The notes under the pieces were generated by a model. That model ran no database searches and was not told the origin of the DNA. It worked only from the letters and a program-made list of their open reading frames with translations. Source: JBDRGC01 sp043818215 (GTDB taxonomy: Bacteria; Chloroflexota; Anaerolineae; Anaerolineales; UBA11858). Taken from it: DNA of 22,385 bases. A program made the translations under genes and the position numbers. How positions within the stretch are numbered: the stretch's first letter is position 1; the number at the start of each line of letters is the position of its first letter. Location of the stretch: assembly GCA_043818215.1 (NCBI GenBank), contig JBDRGC010000303.1, positions 1-22,385 of the forward strand. The letters are read 5' to 3'. This document shows positions 8,100 to 16,165 of this stretch, piece by piece.

Positions 8100-9701
8100 T
8101 TGAAATCTCGGCGATTATTCACCCTCATCTTGGTCTTCATCCCCCTGCTATTTGCTACCGGCTGGGTGACGTTGAATGTTATTACCGAACGCCCCCACCG
8201 GCAAACCGAGATTGTTGTGTCCTACACCGAGTATGAGTGGTGGCTAATTCGCTGGTCGAACAATGACGCTGAGTGCCGAATACTTGTCGACCATGAGGGA
8301 TTGCCGTATGGCGATGATGTTTATGTGTATTGTGGGGACAGTTTATTTCAAGAATGGCTGGATACTGAGGCCTGTCCGGCTGCTGCTGAGGGAGAAGACA
8401 TATCAGGCTGTTCGGGGTTATACCTCCACGAGATTGCGTCAGAACCACTCGAGAAAATCATTCTCGTTGATCTGCCCCTTCCTGAGGCGTGGATATCCTT
8501 CAGCGGATGCACACCCCTCCCCCCGGAAAATCGTTGCGAAGAACTGCCTAACCTGTTGATCACGGCTGAAGAACCTCTCCCCAACGAGCATATCACCCAA
8601 ATCCAGGGGACATATAACGGGATTCCCTTTATGTGCGAAGGAGGTACCTGCGAGGTGCCGCTCCGCCCGACTCCCGAGGAGGGTGTGGAGGTAGTATTCT
8701 GGGCCGATTCTAGTTTTGGGGATGCCAGCGAACATTACACAGCCCTGATACGCGTCATCGATGGCGGTGTGTCCACGGCCCCCGATAGCGGCGGCTGGTT
8801 CATAGATATAATGAGCACTCGCTGGCATGGAGAGCAAACCAACGGCTGTGCATCAATTTGGGGGGCTTTTCCCCCAGTTGAGGGCCTGCCAGCCTGGCTT
8901 GCTTCCCCCGAGTGGCCCGAGCTTCTGGCTTCCGATGATCCGTACACCTACCTGGCTGGCAGATTGATTGCCCAGGGGATTGTGGACGCCAGCGAGTGTC
9001 CCGGAGGCGGGTTAGAAGAAAACGGATACGCCAACACCTGCGGGCTGGAAACCGCCCGGCCTGAGGTAGATGAGTGGCAAAACAGGTTTGACGCTCAAAT
9101 TGTAGAAGCAGCCCAATCTACCGGCATCCCGGCCCAATTGATGAAGAATCTCTTCGCCCAAGAGAGTCAATTCTGGCCAGGGGCGTTCAACGACGCCGAG
9201 GAATACGGTCTCGGTCAACTGACAGAAATGGGCGCCGATACGGTTCTCTTGTGGAATACAGCTTTCTACAATCAATTTTGCCCCCTGGTGCTGGATATCA
9301 ATATATGTCAGGCGGGTTATGCGCAACTTGAGGAAGAGAATCAGGCGATTCTGCGCGGGGCATTGGCTATCGAAGTTAGCGCCGACTGCCCCGATTGCCC
9401 AGCGGGAATCGATCTTAATCACGCCGGTTTCAGTGTGGGGTTGTTTGCCCAAACCCTGAAAGCAAACTGCCAACAAGCCGGGCAGATTATTACCAACGCT
9501 AGTGGGAAAACTCCCGGCGCAGTCAGCAGCTATGAAGACCTATGGCGCTTCACCCTGGTCAATTACCATGCCGGCCCAGGATGCTTATCTAATGCGATCA
9601 ATGAGGTCTCCAGCCAGACGCCTACCTGGGAAGATGTATCCGCGGAGTTAGCCACTGAGTGTCCGGGGGTAGAAGAGTACGTAGAAAAAATTAGTAAGTA
9701 G
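8100..9701 (+). CDS. Cys-rich exported lytic transglycosylase (SLT domain)
   Basis: A 533-residue protein with an N-terminal signal or anchor helix (LFTLILVFIPLLFATGWVTL, residues 6-25), so it acts outside the membrane on peptidoglycan. The C-terminal part is an SLT-type lysozyme fold: the catalytic Glu is E355 in LFAQESQF, followed by YGLGQLTEMGAD and, later, LVNYHAGPGCL, the counterpart of the usual NYNAGPG. Residues about 40-320 form a region I do not recognise. Eighteen cysteines are spread over the mature chain, which fits disulfide-stabilised extracellular protein. The start is TTG at 8100, with AAAGCGAG 6 nt upstream; no in-frame ATG or GTG precedes it. Another peptidoglycan enzyme gene, the M23 peptidase, lies 0.5 kb away on the other strand. 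The substrate class is confident; the cleavage specificity is not. Confidence 0.88.
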   Translation: MKSRRLFTLILVFIPLLFATGWVTLNVITERPHRQTEIVVSYTEYEWWLIRWSNNDAECRILVDHEGLPYGDDVYVYCGDSLFQEWLDTEACPAAAEGEDISGCSGLYLHEIASEPLEKIILVDLPLPEAWISFSGCTPLPPENRCEELPNLLITAEEPLPNEHITQIQGTYNGIPFMCEGGTCEVPLRPTPEEGVEVVFWADSSFGDASEHYTALIRVIDGGVSTAPDSGGWFIDIMSTRWHGEQTNGCASIWGAFPPVEGLPAWLASPEWPELLASDDPYTYLAGRLIAQGIVDASECPGGGLEENGYANTCGLETARPEVDEWQNRFDAQIVEAAQSTGIPAQLMKNLFAQESQFWPGAFNDAEEYGLGQLTEMGADTVLLWNTAFYNQFCPLVLDINICQAGYAQLEEENQAILRGALAIEVSADCPDCPAGIDLNHAGFSVGLFAQTLKANCQQAGQIITNASGKTPGAVSSYEDLWRFTLVNYHAGPGCLSNAINEVSSQTPTWEDVSAELATECPGVEEYVEKISK

Positions 9702-9702
9702 A

Positions 9703-9739
9703 GGGAGCAAGAAGCAAGAGGCAGGAGGCAAGAGGCAGG
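9703..9739 (+). repeat. Heptamer array AGAGGCA
   Basis: Five heptamers (GGGAGCA, AGAAGCA, AGAGGCA, GGAGGCA, AGAGGCA) begin directly after the transglycosylase stop codon. They are more degenerate than the array at 8041 but belong to the same unit family. Confidence 0.85.
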
Positions 9740-9818
9740 GGAGAGCATCCCGCTCCGCCGCGCTTCGGGGACTGTGTCACTCCGCATCACGCATCACGGG
9801 GCGAATTTATCTTCCCAC

Positions 9819-10001
9819 TCACACTAACGCACGCGCCAATTTCAAGAACTCCTGCCACTCCTCTTCGAAGAAGTGCATGGTTACATTGTTGAGTTCCAGA
9901 TGGTAAGTTGTTTCGCCATCGGGTTCTTCGGCGCGCCAGGCAATGTAATTTTCTGTTTCGCAAATGGTACTTGTTTCAGGTGTAGGAATTTCTTTCGTCA
10001 T
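9819..10001 (-). CDS. Small acidic hypothetical protein
   Basis: A 60-residue protein starting MTKEIPTPET. I chose the ATG at 10001, not one 21 nt further out, because AAAGAGAG lies 5-6 nt upstream and gives a sensible ribosome-binding site. The middle (ENYIAWRAEEPDGETTYHLE) reads as alternating beta strands, and the end (FFEEEWQEFLKLARALV) as an amphipathic helix. This is a compact alpha/beta profile with no cysteines beyond one, no signal and no membrane segment. I do not recognise a family. The gene stands alone between two convergent or divergent neighbours. Its sensible protein composition and start site support it as a real gene. Confidence 0.65.
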   Translation of the reverse strand: MTKEIPTPETSTICETENYIAWRAEEPDGETTYHLELNNVTMHFFEEEWQEFLKLARALV

Positions 10002-10047
10002 GGTTTCTCTCTTTCGTATCATATCAAGATTTGGTAGTGGTAAAAAA

Positions 10048-10172
10048 GTAAGTGACGGGCTATTTCAAAGATGCTCCCAGCGGCGTCCTCGCCGCCATCC
10101 CACAGGGATGCTTCGCGAAGGACGGCGGCTAGAGCATTTCGTGAGAGCATTTTGTGATGCGTCATCACTTAC
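10048..10172. repeat. Structured inverted-repeat element between M23 gene and small gene
   Basis: The outer arms GTAAGTGA (10048-10055) and TCACTTAC (10165-10172) pair. Inside are GGCG-TCCT-CGCC and ATCCC-ACA-GGGAT hairpins, and GCTC/GAGC words near both sides. Flanking GGTAGTGGT and ACCACCACC (10033 and about 10179) extend the symmetry. It covers the leader of the 60-residue gene and the downstream side of the M23 gene, so it may also act as a boundary structure. Confidence 0.55.
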
Positions 10173-10218
10173 CATCTAACCACCACCCAAGATTTTAGGG
10201 AAAAGGCACTTTCTCTCT

Positions 10219-11334
10219 TTACGGAGCAGGAAGCACATACCAGGGGTTGACGAAACCTCCCTGGTAGCGAATCTCGAAATGTAAGTGCGGCCCGGTGGAA
10301 TTGCCGGTGCTGCCGCCAAAGCCGATCAACTGTCCTTGACTCACACTGCGTCCGCAGCTAACGTTGACGCTGCTGAGGTGAGCATACAAAGTTTGATAGC
10401 CGTTGCCGTGGTCGATGGCGACCATATAACCATAACCGCCCGTTGCCCAGCCTGCGAAAACGACAACTCCGCTATCGGCAGCCACAACCGGTTCACCCAG
10501 AGCTGAACCTATGTCAATCGCCAGGTGTCCCGACCAATAATCGTTGCCCGAAATACTGTGATTGAGCGTAGGCCAGATGAACGCCCCGCTGCCGTACAAT
10601 CCCTCGTATCCGCCGGGGCAAGCTCCACCTCCGTAAAGCCCCGAAGACACCCCCGCAGCCCCTCGGGGCATAACAGGGATGATCCATTGCTGGAATTCCC
10701 GCTGGCCCCCGGGAATCATCACCCAGGTATCGGGCTGAATCTGGGGATTGGTCAAATCTATATGGTTGCCTGGCCAGTAGAGAACATCATCCACTTTCGC
10801 TTCATATTCGGCTGCCACGGACTCCAGCGTATCGCTCTCTTTCCACTGATAGTACACACCATCAGTTGGAGGTATCTTCAACAACATGCCAGCCGATAAC
10901 GCGTGGGGGTTATCTTTCAGCACACTGTAATTAGACCAGAGAACAGTCTCCGGCTTGAGGCCGTATTTCTGAGCAATACCGAACACCGAATCCCCCAGGC
11001 TGACAGTGTATGCCACCACCTCACTGCGAGGGCGCGACGGAATGATAGTATGCAATGCCGCATACCGGGGCATAGCCTGTACAGAAATGAAATGTCGAAA
11101 AGCAGGGAGTTCTGCCGATACGCCATTGGATACGCTGACCGACGTGATAGTAAGGCGAGCCGCCATCTCGGTTGGCACCGGCACAGGTGTAAGGCCCGCA
11201 TGCCCCCATATGCTCCAGCCCAGCAAAAAAGCAAACGCTGTCAAGCCAAAGGCACAAAACCAGGCTGCCCCAGAAATCCAGCAGCTGATTGTGGATATCG
11301 CCGGGGCCATCTCTGTTGATGAATTCCCGTTCAA
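10219..11334 (-). CDS. Membrane-anchored LysM-LysM-M23 metallopeptidase
   Basis: A 371-residue cell-wall hydrolase or septation factor of the NlpD/EnvC-like type. One membrane helix lies at about residues 20-42 and orients the rest outside. Two LysM-type peptidoglycan-binding domains follow: 107-155 (AYTVSLGDSVFGIAQKYGL) and 160-208 (YYQWKESDTLESVAAEYEA). The C-terminal M23 domain has HLAIDIG (H270, D274), YAHL (H319) and PHLHFE (H350, H352), so all the zinc ligands and the catalytic His are present and it should be an active endopeptidase. The start is TTG at 11334, 12 bp after the rho stop and preceded by AGAG; an ATG eight codons in (11310) is a possible alternative. The close spacing suggests co-transcription with rho. 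Confidence 0.93.
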   Translation of the reverse strand: MNGNSSTEMAPAISTISCWISGAAWFCAFGLTAFAFLLGWSIWGHAGLTPVPVPTEMAARLTITSVSVSNGVSAELPAFRHFISVQAMPRYAALHTIIPSRPRSEVVAYTVSLGDSVFGIAQKYGLKPETVLWSNYSVLKDNPHALSAGMLLKIPPTDGVYYQWKESDTLESVAAEYEAKVDDVLYWPGNHIDLTNPQIQPDTWVMIPGGQREFQQWIIPVMPRGAAGVSSGLYGGGACPGGYEGLYGSGAFIWPTLNHSISGNDYWSGHLAIDIGSALGEPVVAADSGVVVFAGWATGGYGYMVAIDHGNGYQTLYAHLSSVNVSCGRSVSQGQLIGFGGSTGNSTGPHLHFEIRYQGGFVNPWYVLPAP

Positions 11335-11346
11335 TATAAATCTCTA

Positions 11347-12618
11347 TTAATCGTTCAGTCTCATCAGGAATTCTTGGTTGTCTTTTGTTTGCTTGAAGCG
11401 GCTCAAAATCGCCTCTGTAGCCACCCCCTGATCCATGCCAGCGCCGTGAGGAGGCGCGGTAATCATTTGATCGTACATGCGCCGCATAAGCCAAACCCGC
11501 GGAGTGATGTCTGGCCCCAGGAGCAATTCTTCCCGGCGGGTAGATGAACGGGCAATATCAATGGCCGGGAAGATGCGGCGCTCCTGCAATTGGCGGGAGA
11601 GATGCAGTTCCATATTGCCCGTGCCCTTGAATTCCTCATAAACAACATCATCCATGCGGGAGCCGGTATCTACCAGGCAGGTAGCGATGATAGTTAGCGA
11701 GCCGCCTTCTTCGATATTACGGGCTGCGCCAAAGAACTTCTTGGGCGGATACAAGGCGGAGGGGTCGATACCACCTGACAATGTCCGGCCTGAGGGGGCT
11801 ACCACCAGGTTGTACGCCCGGGCAAGACGGGTGACCGAGTCCATGGTAATGACCACGTCACGGCCCATTTCGACCAAACGCTTGGCCCTGGCAATCACCA
11901 TTTCGGCAACCCGGACGTGCGAAGAGACCGGCTCATCGAAAGTGGACGAGATCACCTCTGCATCCACCGTGCGGTCCATGTCGGTAACTTCTTCGGGGCG
12001 CTCGCCAATCAGGGCCACTATCAAATGAATTTCCGGATTCTTGGTAGAGATGGCATTAGTAATTTGCTTCAAAATGGTGGTTTTGCCAGCCTTGGGCGGT
12101 GACACGATCAAACCGCGCTGGCCGCGGCCAATAGGAGTGACCAAATTGATCAAACGGGTAGACAAAATACGAGGATCTGTCTCCAGATCAAAACGATGTT
12201 CTGGGAAAATCGGTGTCAAGGTCTCGAAACGGGGACGCAACCTGGCTCGATCTGGGTCCATCCCATTCACACTTTCCACCTTAAGCAAGCCATAATGCCG
12301 CTCTGTTTCGCGCGGCGGACGCACGTGACCGATAATCATATCGCCATTTCGCAAATCGTAACGGCGAATCTGCGATTGCGAGACGTAAACATCATCATCG
12401 CTAGGCTGGTAGTTCTGCAAACGCAGAAAACCAATGCCCTCACTCATGATTTCGAGGATGCCGCCGCGCACTTCAAGCCCTTCACGCTGCGCTTCGGCCT
12501 GACGGATGCTCATAACGAGCTGCTCCCTCTTGAGACGCGCAGCCCGGGGAACATCAAGCTGTGTTCCCATCTGACGCAAAACAATCAGGGGTTGTTTTTC
12601 TAGTTCATTGATATCCAT
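11347..12618 (-). CDS. rho: Transcription termination factor Rho
   Basis: A hexameric RNA-dependent ATPase helicase that ends transcription. From the chosen ATG it is 423 residues, typical of Rho. It has the N-terminal helical domain (MDINELEKQPLIVLRQM), the cold-shock-like RNA-binding domain (EGIGFLRLQNYQPSDDDVYVS, then QIRRYDLRNGD), Walker A PPKAGKTT, Walker B VVITMDSVTRLARAYN, and Q- and R-loop segments with SGGIDPSAL and GSLTIIATCLVDTGSRMDD. The frame is open further out to a GTG at 12672, but the 18 extra residues look unconserved; Rho proteins normally begin near MDINEL. A TATAAT box on the minus strand at 12771-12776 lies 153 bp upstream. The M23 gene follows 12 bp downstream. Confidence 0.97.
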   Translation of the reverse strand: MDINELEKQPLIVLRQMGTQLDVPRAARLKREQLVMSIRQAEAQREGLEVRGGILEIMSEGIGFLRLQNYQPSDDDVYVSQSQIRRYDLRNGDMIIGHVRPPRETERHYGLLKVESVNGMDPDRARLRPRFETLTPIFPEHRFDLETDPRILSTRLINLVTPIGRGQRGLIVSPPKAGKTTILKQITNAISTKNPEIHLIVALIGERPEEVTDMDRTVDAEVISSTFDEPVSSHVRVAEMVIARAKRLVEMGRDVVITMDSVTRLARAYNLVVAPSGRTLSGGIDPSALYPPKKFFGAARNIEEGGSLTIIATCLVDTGSRMDDVVYEEFKGTGNMELHLSRQLQERRIFPAIDIARSSTRREELLLGPDITPRVWLMRRMYDQMITAPPHGAGMDQGVATEAILSRFKQTKDNQEFLMRLND

Positions 12619-12770
12619 GGTTTTTAACTCAGGGGAATACACTAATTTGGCTGCGTCATTGACTGCTACCACCCATCGTCAAGCACACGCGGACATAAGC
12701 CGAAAAGATAACGCAACCGATAATATTTGAAAATCCAATCAGGGGGGGGAATCCAGAGTAAAGCTAAAGG

Positions 12771-12799
12771 ATTATAGCATGCAAAAGTGTAGTCTGCAA
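12771..12799 (-). promoter_or_regulatory. Candidate rho promoter
   Basis: On the minus strand, TATAAT (12776-12771) has TTGCAG (12799-12794) 17 bp upstream. It points at rho and would give a leader of roughly 145 nt. A 9-bp direct repeat AGATTCGAA at 12803-12811 and 12818-12826 (15-bp pitch) lies just upstream and could be an operator. Confidence 0.5.
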
Positions 12800-12918
12800 G
12801 GCAGATTCGAACAGGCAAGATTCGAAAGGACTGCCAGTCCCAAACAACTTTCCCCTAAATTTTTTAGCTGTTTCGACATTGCCGGCTAGTATTTCATCCA
12901 ATAAGCTTTGATGGGTAC

Positions 12919-12974
12919 GTAGTCGAGATTTCTATATCTCGCACGGTTCAACGGGGTATGGAAACCCCGACTAA
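12919..12974. repeat. Two-hairpin REP-like unit with GTAG end, copy 2
   Basis: GTAGTCGAGATT, then ATATCTCG, then CGGGGTATGGAAACCCC and CTAA. It has the same order and the same hairpins as the unit at 5830-5881, with about ten substitutions and a longer spacer. It lies in the gene-free stretch upstream of rho. Confidence 0.75.
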
Positions 12975-13016
12975 GAAACGAGAATTAAATAACATGCGCG
13001 TTTGTATCCTAACGCG

Positions 13017-13268
13017 AGCGCCGGTTGAGTAGCGCAGGCACACGTTTTTCGTGCAGGTGCGTATACCTATCCCAAAGGGACAAGTGTGCAGGTACTGCGC
13101 ACCTGCACTTGCGTTACGGTGCAAGTGTCGAAACCTAGCGGATTATGGCAAATTAGCTCATTTTCACACCCCGCTTGGTTTCGACACCGTACCTGCGTTC
13201 GGTGCAGGTGGGCAGTGCCTGCATAGGTATACGGCTCTCCGTCCCTCCGAGCCTACTCAACCGGCGCT
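13017..13268. repeat. 252-bp highly folded element of unknown nature
   Basis: The outer arms 13017-13032 and 13253-13268 are 16 bp perfect (AGCGCCGGTTGAGTAG). Further perfect pairs are GCAGGCAC 13034-13041 with 13215-13222, GTATACCTAT 13061-13070 with 13223-13232, GTGTCGAAACC 13125-13135 with 13177-13187, and a local GTGCAGGT/ACCTGCAC hairpin at 13086-13108. The second and third pairs cross each other, so the strand can form alternative or pseudoknotted folds. Small frames inside it do not look like protein. It lies 59 bp beyond the vWA stop. It could be a structured dispersed repeat, a small RNA or an integration or replication site; the sequence alone does not decide. Confidence 0.7.
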
Positions 13269-13327
13269 ACACTCAAATTTGGAAATGGGTAAGTTATTTA
13301 TTCACTGTTCCTAAACAGCTTGCTCGG

Positions 13328-15706
13328 CTAATCTCGGCGGATATGGAACACTATCACCCTCAGGGGAAACAAAACCAGAGGCAGCAAACCACCCAGGCAT
13401 GATAAACCACCCGATTCTCCCGGTGCCGGGGTGGCGGCTGGTTCCCGGGACGTGGATTCCGGCCCCAAGCCTGTTTCCGTTGTCGCCGGCTCTGTGGCGG
13501 GATTCGCAGGGGCATCCGCTTCCGGGATATCCACCGGGGCCACGGAAGAATCAGCATCCACCACCTGATATGCAACCCCGTCCGAGATGGCAATCACCCT
13601 CCAACCTAGGGCGAAGGCTGCTCCCAATTCAGGGCGCGATTCCGCCAGGGCAAAGTAATCATCCGAGAGAAAGGCTACTTCCACCGTCTGCATAAGATCG
13701 GGGTCAAAAGCAGTATCCACCCAAATATCATCGGCAAGCACAAAACCACGCGCCCCGACGATGCGCACCATATTGGCGGCTTCGGCAGGCGGCGCGGCCA
13801 CGGATTCGGCTGCCTCCATCGCTCCCTGTTCGGCGGCCTTTTCGACAGCCTCCTGCCCGTAGGTTGGGGCCGCGGGGGCAGCTTGCATATCGGAGTAGGC
13901 GTCATTGGCAATGCGTTCCTGCTCGGCGGCGCCCAGCGGCATGGCCTCGGTGACAAGATACGAGGTGTAGGGCGTGACGATGCCGTAGCGGATGCTCAGG
14001 CGCACAATCTGGTTGATGAGTTCCTGCTCCGGGCCGTGCAGGCGGATTTGGTTGAGCAGGTAGCCGATTTTGCGGGTGGCCCATAGGCGGGGAATACATT
14101 GGAGATTGGAGATTGGAGATTGAAGATTGGTACTATCAGCGGTGAAAACCTGGTCGGGGAAGTGGAAGGTTTGGGTTTCGCCGTTGACCAGGCCGGTGAG
14201 GGTCACGTCGGTGAGGCCGCCGGCGCGGTAGCGGCCGGTGACCACGATCTGCGAGCCGAGAAACAGGTCGGGCAGAGGGGAGGGATAGATATCGTAGGCG
14301 GTTAGTTGGCCGAAATCCAGTTGCAGGTTGGTGAGCACGGGGGTGCTGACTTTGGCGTAAAAGGCCGAGAGAATTTCATCCAGCGGCTCGCCGGGTAAGA
14401 CGTAGGTGCTGGTTCCGTGGTGTACCTGAGCCAGCGAATCCAGCAGGAAGGTGTCCACATCGTAGCCCACGCCAAAGGCGAACAGTCGCAGATTAGAGGA
14501 AGCATTGGCGGCGAAATTGCTCAGAATCTGGTCGCTTTCTACCACGCCTTCCGTGGGCAGGCCATCGGTGAGGAAAATGATGTACGTGGGACGCTCGCCG
14601 TCGGCGATGGCATCGGCTTCTAGCAGGGCGCGGTTGATGTCGGTGCTGCCGGCCGCGCTCAGGCGATCCACCCATCCCAGGGCCTCGTTGACCTCGGAGG
14701 TCGGGCGCAGGCCGCTGGCGTAGCTATCGAAGCCGGTACTGAAGGCGATCACACTGAAGCGGTCTTCCGAATTGAGGTGCCGCAAGACGTAACGCAAAGC
14801 TTCCTGAGCCTGGATGAATTTCTCGCCCTCCATGCTGCCGGAGCGGTCGAGCACCAAAATCACATCTTTGGGGATGGCCTGCGTATCCGCGTTGGGGCTG
14901 GGGGCCAGCAGCAGCAGAAAGAAGCCGTCGGGGTCGGTTGCGTCTCCGGGGTCGCGGTAGCTGAGCAGGTGGAAGGCCTCGGTCTCGCCCAAAGAGTAGT
15001 AGAGGGCGAAATCGGTATCGGGGAGCACGTTATAATCCTCGTACCCGGCGATGGCGTGATAGTCCCCGTCCCGGCTGATGGCGACGGGATGCGAGGGTGA
15101 GTACACCGCGCGGATTGGCAAGCTGGCGCGCACATCCACGCTGACGCGCACTTCTTCCAGCGGCTGGGTGGAGAATTTCTCGGTGTTGAGGGGGTAGATA
15201 TAGCGTACCAGCCCGTTCTCGGCCTGCAAGACTTCGCTGTACTCCAATTCGATGCGGCGTTCACCGCTAGGGGGGATGGGGAAGATGCGGGCGCGCATGG
15301 CGCCCCGGTCGGCGTATTCCAGCAAGGCCGGGTCTTGCATCTCGCGCACGATTTGCTCGTAAGTTCGGCGGGCTTCTTCGGCGTCGAGTATCTCCCCTTC
15401 GACAGGCTGACCGTCGATCCATAGGGTGAAATTGGAAACCGTAGCTCCATAAGGAATCGGGAAGACGTAGGTTCCTTCCACCGTCCAATCGTTGGGATTG
15501 TAGAAAACCTGATCGACGTGCGTTACGGCGACTTGATCCTCGATGGTGACGGTGACGTGATGGTAGCGAATCTCCAACTGCGCGATGGGCATTGGCCCCG
15601 GCCAGGGCGGCGGGTCGGGGATGATGATGCCGTCGGCTTTGGCGGAACCAGGAATCAGGAAACAGGAAATCAGGACAATCAGGGCGAGGGTAAGTTTGGT
15701 TTTCAT
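13328..15706 (-). CDS. Exported VIT and von Willebrand factor A domain protein
   Basis: A 792-residue protein with a clear signal peptide (LTLALIVLISCFLIPGSAKA, residues 5-24). The VIT domain covers about 40-170 (VDQVFYNPNDWTVEGTYVFPIP, with the typical EARRTYEQIV). The VWA domain at about 280-465 has a complete metal-site motif, D287-R-S289-G-S291, plus the later SAAGSTDINRAL threonine and FLTDG aspartate. Family members act outside the cell in adhesion or protein complexes; the ligand is unknown. The C-terminus has a Pro/Thr-rich stretch, then SGGLSCLGGLLPLVLFPL and RRD, which resembles a sorting or anchor signal. Residues 527-536 are encoded by four GGAGATT-type heptamers inserted in frame. 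The ATG at 15706 is preceded by GGAG at a normal distance. It stands alone; a TTAGGAG array lies upstream and the folded element at 13017 lies downstream. Confidence 0.92.
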   Translation of the reverse strand: MKTKLTLALIVLISCFLIPGSAKADGIIIPDPPPWPGPMPIAQLEIRYHHVTVTIEDQVAVTHVDQVFYNPNDWTVEGTYVFPIPYGATVSNFTLWIDGQPVEGEILDAEEARRTYEQIVREMQDPALLEYADRGAMRARIFPIPPSGERRIELEYSEVLQAENGLVRYIYPLNTEKFSTQPLEEVRVSVDVRASLPIRAVYSPSHPVAISRDGDYHAIAGYEDYNVLPDTDFALYYSLGETEAFHLLSYRDPGDATDPDGFFLLLLAPSPNADTQAIPKDVILVLDRSGSMEGEKFIQAQEALRYVLRHLNSEDRFSVIAFSTGFDSYASGLRPTSEVNEALGWVDRLSAAGSTDINRALLEADAIADGERPTYIIFLTDGLPTEGVVESDQILSNFAANASSNLRLFAFGVGYDVDTFLLDSLAQVHHGTSTYVLPGEPLDEILSAFYAKVSTPVLTNLQLDFGQLTAYDIYPSPLPDLFLGSQIVVTGRYRAGGLTDVTLTGLVNGETQTFHFPDQVFTADSTNLQSPISNLQCIPRLWATRKIGYLLNQIRLHGPEQELINQIVRLSIRYGIVTPYTSYLVTEAMPLGAAEQERIANDAYSDMQAAPAAPTYGQEAVEKAAEQGAMEAAESVAAPPAEAANMVRIVGARGFVLADDIWVDTAFDPDLMQTVEVAFLSDDYFALAESRPELGAAFALGWRVIAISDGVAYQVVDADSSVAPVDIPEADAPANPATEPATTETGLGPESTSREPAATPAPGESGGLSCLGGLLPLVLFPLRVIVFHIRRD
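14101..14130. repeat. Heptamer array GGAGATT inside the vWA coding region
   Basis: Three exact GGAGATT units, one GAAGATT and a trailing GG. The array encodes NLQSPISNLQ on the minus strand, between a DST segment and the conserved IPRLWATRKIG. The same heptamer makes up the array at 19615-19735. Confidence 0.9.
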
Positions 15707-15725
15707 GGGAATCTCCGGGGGGGCG

Positions 15726-15803
15726 GGTTAGGAGTTAGGGGGTTAGGAGTTAGGGGGTTAGGAAGTTAGGAGTTAGGAGTTAGGAGTTAGGAGTTAGGAG
15801 TTA
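15726..15803. repeat. Heptamer array GTTAGGA upstream of vWA
   Basis: About eleven units, with six or more exact consecutive GTTAGGA copies at the right end and GG-extended units at the left. It sits between the divergent starts of vWA and the 85-residue gene, and gives GG every 7 nt on the plus strand. Confidence 0.9.
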
Positions 15804-15835
15804 GACGATGGGAGGGAGGAAAAGGTTCCGGGTGG

Positions 15836-15860
15836 TATAATCGGGGGAGTGAGAAAGGAG
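15836..15860 (+). promoter_or_regulatory. Promoter -10 box and strong ribosome-binding site of the small island gene
   Basis: TATAAT at 15836-15841 lies 27 nt before the ATG at 15869. AAGGAG at 15855-15860 sits 8 nt before that ATG. No good -35 box is visible, because the upstream bases belong to the edge of the heptamer array. It could serve the whole 15869-18487 block. Confidence 0.5.
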
Positions 15861-15868
15861 AAACGAAT

Positions 15869-16126
15869 ATGCACAAGAAAATCTACGAATTCTCTTTTGA
15901 AATCCATTGTGGTGATTATGAATTCCACCATCGCGAATGGAAAATTATTGATTCATTCGAGAAAGCAAATGATCATGGCATCGAACTGCAAAACGAGTTT
16001 AATGCAGGAATGTCCCCATACAAAGTTGCAAACAAATGCGGATATTCCTACGAACTTGAAGATGTACGGGAAGTAACGTATCTTGATGGTCACAGAATCA
16101 CTGTCCACGAGGCCAAAAACGCTTAA
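15869..16126 (+). CDS. Hypothetical 85-residue protein at the head of the restriction-modification island
   Basis: The protein starts MHKKIYEFSFEIHCGDYEF with an excellent ribosome-binding site (AAGGAG, 8-nt spacing) and a TATAAT box upstream. It is rich in His, Tyr, Glu and Asn, soluble, with no signal or membrane segment. The pattern suggests beta strands at the start, a helix around IDSFEKANDHGIELQNEF, and a strand-rich end (REVTYLDGHRITVHEAK). I do not recognise a family. It ends 39 bp before the methyltransferase on the same strand. A regulator of the restriction-modification unit is possible from position, but no helix-turn-helix is evident. Confidence 0.72.
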   Translation: MHKKIYEFSFEIHCGDYEFHHREWKIIDSFEKANDHGIELQNEFNAGMSPYKVANKCGYSYELEDVREVTYLDGHRITVHEAKNA

Positions 16127-16165
16127 GCGAAGCGAGAGACACGCTATTTATACTGAGACTATTGA

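Noticed and set aside
13051..13314. 87-residue plus-strand frame in the rho upstream region
   Set aside because: It lies across the folded 252-bp element, has no ribosome-binding site and a composition set by the inverted repeats.
12619..13327. tRNA or rRNA gene in the long gap upstream of rho
   Set aside because: No cloverleaf with T-loop GGTTCGA-type consensus and acceptor pairing could be found; the stems present belong to repeats.
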